A stretch of 64,000 nt of DNA from positions 1 through 64,000 of the forward strand of contig MU001511.1 of assembly GCA_010093485.1 (NCBI GenBank), written 5' to 3'. Below, piece after piece: positions 58,766 to 64,000 of the stretch (position 1 is its first letter; each line of letters starts with the position of its first letter). Both the position numbers and the translations under genes were made by a program. This stretch comes from Karstenula rhodostoma CBS 690.94. Its lineage: Eukaryota > Ascomycota > Dothideomycetes > Pleosporales > Didymosphaeriaceae. The notes under the pieces are model-generated. The model was given only the letters and a program-made list of their open reading frames with translations, was not told the origin of the DNA and did not search any database.

Positions 58766-61438
58766 ATAGGGATTTATAGGCACTATTACCCCCTAAATTT
58801 ACTTACCTTAAAGTTATAATACTATACCCTTCTATATTAAAAAGTATATTATTATTCTATATATCTTTACTAATAAACCTACTATATATTATTATAGATA
58901 CTATATAATATTCTTTTTATAATACCTTACTTTCTTATTAGTATACCTTTTTTAAATACTATATAATTATTATAGAATAGTATTAATAGTATAAGAAGTA
59001 TTTTAATAATTCTAACTAAAAGTATATTTTTTTTTATAAGGTTTTAGAGTTTTAGAAATAGACTAAGTAGTACTTTTATAAAACTAAGTAATTTAACTCT
59101 ATTATAGAAAATATTATTCTCCTCTTCTTCTAAAATTATATAAATAATAGTAAATAAAAGTATTTCTTCCTATAATAGATTATATTTCTAAATTAGTATT
59201 AAATAAACTTTTAAAGTAAATTAATTATACCTAGCCTCTTTTTTTTTATATATATCCTTATCTAATATTTTAACTAATACTTATTTTATAAATATATTTT
59301 TATATTATACTATTTATTCTAGCTATATTCTATCTCTTTATTAATTAGTAATAGTAGACTAGAAACTTATACTATTTTACTATAAATATAGTTATCTATT
59401 TAATCTAGTTCTTAATATCTTTATAAATAGAAAACTAAAGAAATACTATATATATTATAAATAAAAATATTTTTTATTAACTTTTATTATACCTCTTTCT
59501 AAATACTATATTACTAATAGGCCTACTAATACTATAACTTAATTATATTTTATACTTTATATTTTATTATTTTTACTAAGTCTTTTATAGTTTTTTATTT
59601 TAATAAGACTAATCCTATAAAGGTTATTTTAGAATAATTATTATTTATTATATAAGGCCTATTAAATCCCTTTTCTAATATCCTCTCTTAGACTAAATAT
59701 AATATAATTAATACTATATACTCTTTTACTATTATATATAGAGAATTTAGATATAAAATTTATTTAATTTATAATAATATAAATACCTATTTAGTCTACT
59801 TCTATATTCTTAGGTTTATAAGTATTAAATAAGGTATTAGACTTTACCTTCTCTAATAGTCCTATACTTAATTATAGTAATAAAAGTAGTAAAAATAAAT
59901 TTAGTAATAAAAACCTCTTTATAGAGGACTTTATAACTACTAAAGACTAAATATATTAGTAGAATTCTTTTATTTAGTAATCTTTAGATTTTATAAATCT
60001 AGACTATCTATAAAAACCTATATTTCTACCTAAGAAATTAAACTATATATTAGTATTCTATTAGGAGTTTAAGAATATTTAAATAAGTACTTATTTTATT
60101 TATAATTACTAGTAGTTTAACCTCTATATTATCTAGAAAGAGTATAATAACTATTACTAAAATTAAATAAAAAATAATAAATTAGATTTTATTTTATTAT
60201 ATAAAAATAGAAATAATATAAACTTAGAGTCTTTATTTTTATTATTACTACCTCTTACTAATATAGAAGAATACCTATTTACTTAAATCTAAGTTACTAT
60301 AGAGATATATATTTATAGAGAGGCCTAATACTATTATTATAACTATATTTATAATTTTATTACTAATATAGTAATACTTTTTTCTTAACTTTTATAGTTT
60401 TCTTAAAAGGTTAAGATTATTATTTTAAAGTCTACCTAGACTAAGAAGAATATCTTAGATTAAATTAATTACTAATTTAAAAAAGACTATTATATATATT
60501 ATTTTATTATATAATAATAGCTTTTATTTCTAGTTACTTATTATCCTAACTACTAAAATATTATTATTAACTATAAGGCTTTTATATTATTTCTTATTAA
60601 TAATTTTATTAAATAGTAACTAGAGGTTTTTTATTTTAATTTTAAAAACTCTAGTTTTAGTTAAATAACTAATACTATATCTAATACTTCCTTTAGTTAG
60701 TAGTCTTATTTATTAAATATAGGTAGTATACTATCTAGTACTACTTCTATATAAAAAGAAGGTAAGAGTATATATAGTAATAATAAAAAGGCTAGTATTA
60801 AGGATAATATATATAAAAATAAAAATAAGCCTTTAAAAATCTTAACTATACTTAATTTAAATATAGCTACTTCTAAGTTTAAATCTCTTTAGGACTAAAT
60901 TTATTTTTATACTAGCTATATTTACCTTTTTATAGAAGCTATTTATCTAATACTAATTACTAAGTTTATTAGAAATATTTACTACCTAAGTTTTATATTC
61001 CCTTTACTATACTCTACTAGTATAAGTAATTATAATAAGTTTTATTTATAAAAAATTAATTTTATTATTTATATATATTATCTTCTTTATTATAAAAATA
61101 GATATTTTATTTACTATTCTTAATTTTAGTTTACTTTATTTAATATAATAATATAGAAGGTATCTATAATATAGACTAGTTTTATAGCTAGATAATATAT
61201 TAATAGTTTTCTATTATAGGCTAAAAATATTTAGGCTACTTTTTTAAAACCTAATTAAGAAGTATTACTAATTAACTCTATTATTTATATAAGTATCTAG
61301 CTTTAGAGAATATAACTATACTAGTAATAAGAAGATAAAAAGCTTAGTATTATAATAAGTTATTATAACCTTAACTACCTAATACCTACCTAATACTTTC
61401 TAAATTAAGTAGTTAAAAAGTTTTACTTTATTTATTAC
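58766..61438 (-). pseudogene. Unit E copy 2, coding-like region
   Basis: Counterpart of about 32330-34860, read on the minus strand. It shares the long Ile/Leu/Gln-rich frame seen there; no domain named. Stretches such as the reverse complement of 33600-33660 align without gaps near 60090-60160. Confidence 0.33.
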
Positions 61439-61446
61439 TTTCTTTA

Positions 61447-61627
61447 TATATTATAGAGATTTACTATAAGGTAGGGTAACTTAATAAAGTAGGGGGGATA
61501 AAAAGGTATATTATACTTTACTAATATATAAATAAAAGGGGACTAAAAAAGTGGCTAAGGCTTATCTAGTATCTATATATAGGCTAACTAAAAAGGGTAT
61601 AGTGCTAAGCTATCTAAAATAGACTAT
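61447..61627 (-). mobile_element. F repeat, copy 9
   Basis: Flanked by TTTCTTTA at 61439-61446 and 61628-61635 (8 bp, extendable to 9 with one C/T difference). The empty site is visible in E copy 1 near 32305-32330. Confidence 0.82.
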
Positions 61628-61635
61628 TTTCTTTA

Positions 61636-62955
61636 TTACTAATAACTTTTAGTATAATCTCCTCTAGTTTATACTATAATTTAAGGAGTACTAGGTAGTA
61701 ACTTTAAATATATAAAGGAGACTTACTTAGGACTTTCTAAAAGAATATTCTTATATTATAGTTTACTATTTTTATATTTAATTAATTATATTTAAAAAGT
61801 ATATTCTTATTCCTTTTTTTAATATCTAGAACTTTTAGAATTATTATAAATAGTAGGGGTATAGAAGTACCTATAACTATAGGCTCTACTATATTAGTAA
61901 TACTTTAAATCTAAACTTAGAATTAGGTCCTTTAGTTATAGAGGCTAATATTAAATATCTAGCCTAATACTAGTCTAATACTATTTTAGTAATCTATTTT
62001 AACCTAATATAATTTAATAATATTATTATTCTAATTAATATTATAATACTATTATTACTTTCTTTTATAGAAATAAAGTTTAATAACTAGGAATTATTAT
62101 TAATTCTTATCTAGTATTATATATACTAATATATTTCTATTTACTATCTTTAGAAAAATACTACTATAAAAGAAGAAATCTATAAGTTTAGAATTCTTTA
62201 GTTTATTTATTTATACCCTACTTTTATTATTCCCCCTAGAAAGTAATATAGATACTTTAAACCTATTTATAATTATATATAACTTAACCCTTTCTATCCT
62301 ATATTAGTATTAGGCTAGAGGGTTAATACTAATATCTAAGTCTATATTAGTATAGCTAGTATAGCTTAGTATATTAGTATATATATCTTAAAGACTAAAA
62401 AATATACTATTTTCTATATAAACTTTATAATATTTATTCTTTTTTATTTAAATAAAGATTATACTTTTACTTTATTTATATTTAAGCTTATAAATAAAAT
62501 AATTAAGGAAAGAAACTATTTAGCTAAAAAGGTTATATATATATTATTTAGCTTTCTATTTATATAGTTTATATAGGTTATAATAAATATTAATTACTAG
62601 TTTAAAGAAGTATAGTCTACTATATTCTTTTTTTACTAAGTCTAATAGATAAATAAAAAATAGCTTAATTCTAATAGTATTCTATTTTAGAATAGAAAGT
62701 TAATACTCTAAAGATATAAAAAATATCTATTTATACTTAATAGCTTTTACTATATTAACTTCTTTCTATATTTTAACTATAAAAGTAAAATCCCTTTTAA
62801 ATAATTTAAAACTAAACTATATATTTTATTTTATTATTTATAGTACTTTTATATATTAGATTTAGTCTACTTTTATTATATTAAGCTTATACTTTATTAT
62901 CCCTTTTAGTATATAGATAATATTTATAACTTTTAGGGGTAATTATTTAAGACTA
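61636..62955 (-). pseudogene. Unit E copy 2, second coding-like part
   Basis: Counterpart of about 30990-32310. It matches copy 1 through ATAAATATTATCTATATAC and AATACTATTAGAATTAA-type stretches. It ends abruptly at about 62955, so the 5' half of E is absent from this copy. Confidence 0.33.
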
Positions 62956-62968
62956 ATACTAAGGCCTA

Positions 62969-64000
62969 TTCTGGCCTGGATTTTAATTCAGGTCTATAGA
63001 ACTATATAGTATACTTATAATAAGAAAAAGACCTTTTTATACTTTTTTAATATTTATTTACTTACTTTTAAACCTTTATTTACGCGATTTAGACCTTTTT
63101 TTTATATATTTTTATACTTTTTTAATTATTAGTATAATACTAACTAATAGTTATTTAAATACTAATTCTTCTACTTACTTATATTTACTAATATCCTTAA
63201 CTTTTACCTATAGCTTATAGCTTACCCTATTACTATTACTATTACTATTAATACTATTTATCTATTATTACCTATCTATTATTACTATTAATATTATTTA
63301 CTACTTTTTACTTTACCTACTATTATAGGGTAGCTATTACCCGTTCTATATTTATTAACTATATAGGTTACTTTAATTTAATTATAATTACTTTTACTAT
63401 AAAATCTAGTTCCTTTTAGTCCTTAAGAACTATTATAATTATCTCTTATTACTTATATATAAAGTCCTTATTCTTAGCTAACTACTATAGTATTATCCCT
63501 ATCTAAATTAGTAATATTATATTAGTAATACTATATATATATATATATAAGAAACTTACTAATAGACTCTATAATTATATAGTCTATAACTATAACTTAT
63601 AGTATTTATATACTAGATTAATTATTATATTAATAAAGATTAACTTACTAGATAATATATTAGATTTTATAATATATATAGTTAGATATATCTAGATTAC
63701 TAATAGACTTACTACTAGTATATACTAGATTATATTTATTACTAAGGATTAATTACTTACTATTATTAGCTATTTTAATAGAAATATAGTATAGGTCTCT
63801 TTCTATAAAAGCTAGCCTTTATATATAATACTATAAATTATTTATTACTAGTAGATAACCTCTCTTTTATATTCTTTTTTAAATTATAATATTATTAATA
63901 TTTTATAATATTTTTAATATTTCGCGACTTCTCTATAATTATATATTAGGTATTAGTAAATAAAGAGTATACTATCCTACTAGTATTATATAATATTATA
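62969..64000 (+). mobile_element. P repeat, copy 6 (runs off the window)
   Basis: Begins with the palindrome GGCCTGGATTTTAATTCAGG (62973 onward), the least mutated P 5' end in the window, and follows P copy 1 to the equivalent of about 37830 at the window's edge. It has a TA microsatellite at about 63531-63549 and a surviving TTTCGCGACTTC at about 63920. Confidence 0.8.

Larger units (their letters stand above)
57907..62955 (-). mobile_element. Unit E, copy 2: inverted, partial
   Basis: Reverse complement of copy 1 from about 30990 to 35529, starting at the shared terminus (TATTTATAATAAATAAAG region near 57906) and truncated at about 62955 where P copy 6 begins. It includes about 450 bp missing from copy 1 around F copy 4. 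F copies 8 and 9 are inserted at sites empty in copy 1. Differences from copy 1 are mostly C/T and G/A. Confidence 0.6.
1..64000. other. RIP-mutated, AT-rich repeat compartment
   Basis: The whole window has the signature of repeat-induced point mutation. CA and TG dinucleotides are nearly absent (in the first 600 bases I find one TG and no CA), TA is extremely common, and surviving cytosines are mostly followed by T, C or G. Conserved protein motifs are still readable once TAA/TAG are taken as former Gln, Arg or Trp codons and Asn as former Asp. This mutation process is known from filamentous ascomycetes and acts on duplicated DNA, which fits the repeat content. No uninterrupted gene was found on either strand. 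Confidence 0.93.

Noticed and set aside
58568..61627. F copies 8 and 9 as ends of one element
   Set aside because: They point outward, have separate TSDs, and the sequence between them is plain unit E.
1..64000. Mitochondrial, apicomplexan or other naturally AT-rich genome
   Set aside because: Base composition alone would not remove CA/TG while sparing CT, CC and CG. The motif-level decay of retroelement proteins through TAA/TAG is specific to C-to-T and G-to-A mutation of repeats.

Overview
This window is repeat DNA from a filamentous ascomycete (Pezizomycotina-type fungus) that has been very heavily mutated by repeat-induced point mutation (RIP). CpA and TpG are almost gone and TpA is everywhere. 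Reading frames are full of TAA/TAG where CAA, CAG, CGA or TGG would be expected, while TCT, CCT, CCC and some CpG sites (cgcg islands) survive. I find no intact gene, tRNA, rRNA or CRISPR array. What can be annotated is a stack of nested, inactivated transposable elements, several with target-site duplications (TSDs) readable to the base.

Layout. (1) 1-39122 is a nest of LTR retrotransposons. Copia-C (+) is the outer host. Copia-A (+; 1-4881 and 20102-21976) sits in C. Copia-B (-; 4882-20096) sits in A with TSD ATAGT. A Gypsy element (-; 8400-16579) sits in B with TSD GAAAC. Copia-C resumes at 21977. It is split again by an unclassified unit E of about 11 kb (24101-35530) and by an A-tailed repeat P (36821-38042, 11-bp TSD), and ends in its 3' LTR at 39122. 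A 195-base assembly gap lies at 19712-19906. (2) 39123-43808 holds low-complexity DNA, an F repeat, a P fragment, and a hAT-like element with 8-bp TSD (40587-42702). The hAT-like element carries a little-mutated A-tailed insertion (42010-42541). A stretch of unknown coding-like DNA follows. (3) 43809-54890 is a degenerate Gag-type retroelement H (-) containing a solo Copia LTR, an F repeat and the one complete Copia copy, D (46606-53821, TSD ATAAG). (4) 54890-56735 is a cluster of broken P repeats. (5) 56736-57889 is a TA-flanked DNA transposon Q with 32-bp inverted repeats. (6) 57907-62955 is a second, inverted, partial copy of E, followed by another P copy running off the window.

The Copia family is the best resolved. 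Its LTRs are 206 bp, its primer-binding site matches the anticodon part of initiator tRNA-Met, and its gag-pol keeps protease, integrase, RT and RNase H motifs. About 1.66 kb of extra DNA lies between RNase H and the 3' LTR. That extra segment holds an antisense open frame (1149, 1149, 1146 and 1137 nt in four copies, all multiples of three), which I regard as one of the two most interesting observations. The other is the F repeat family: nine copies, one invariant end, several different truncation points at the other end, and 8-20 bp TSDs in eight copies. This looks like target-primed retroposition without a poly-A tail.

All coordinates and alignments were made by eye. Domain calls rest on motifs seen through RIP changes, and boundaries of the older elements are approximate.
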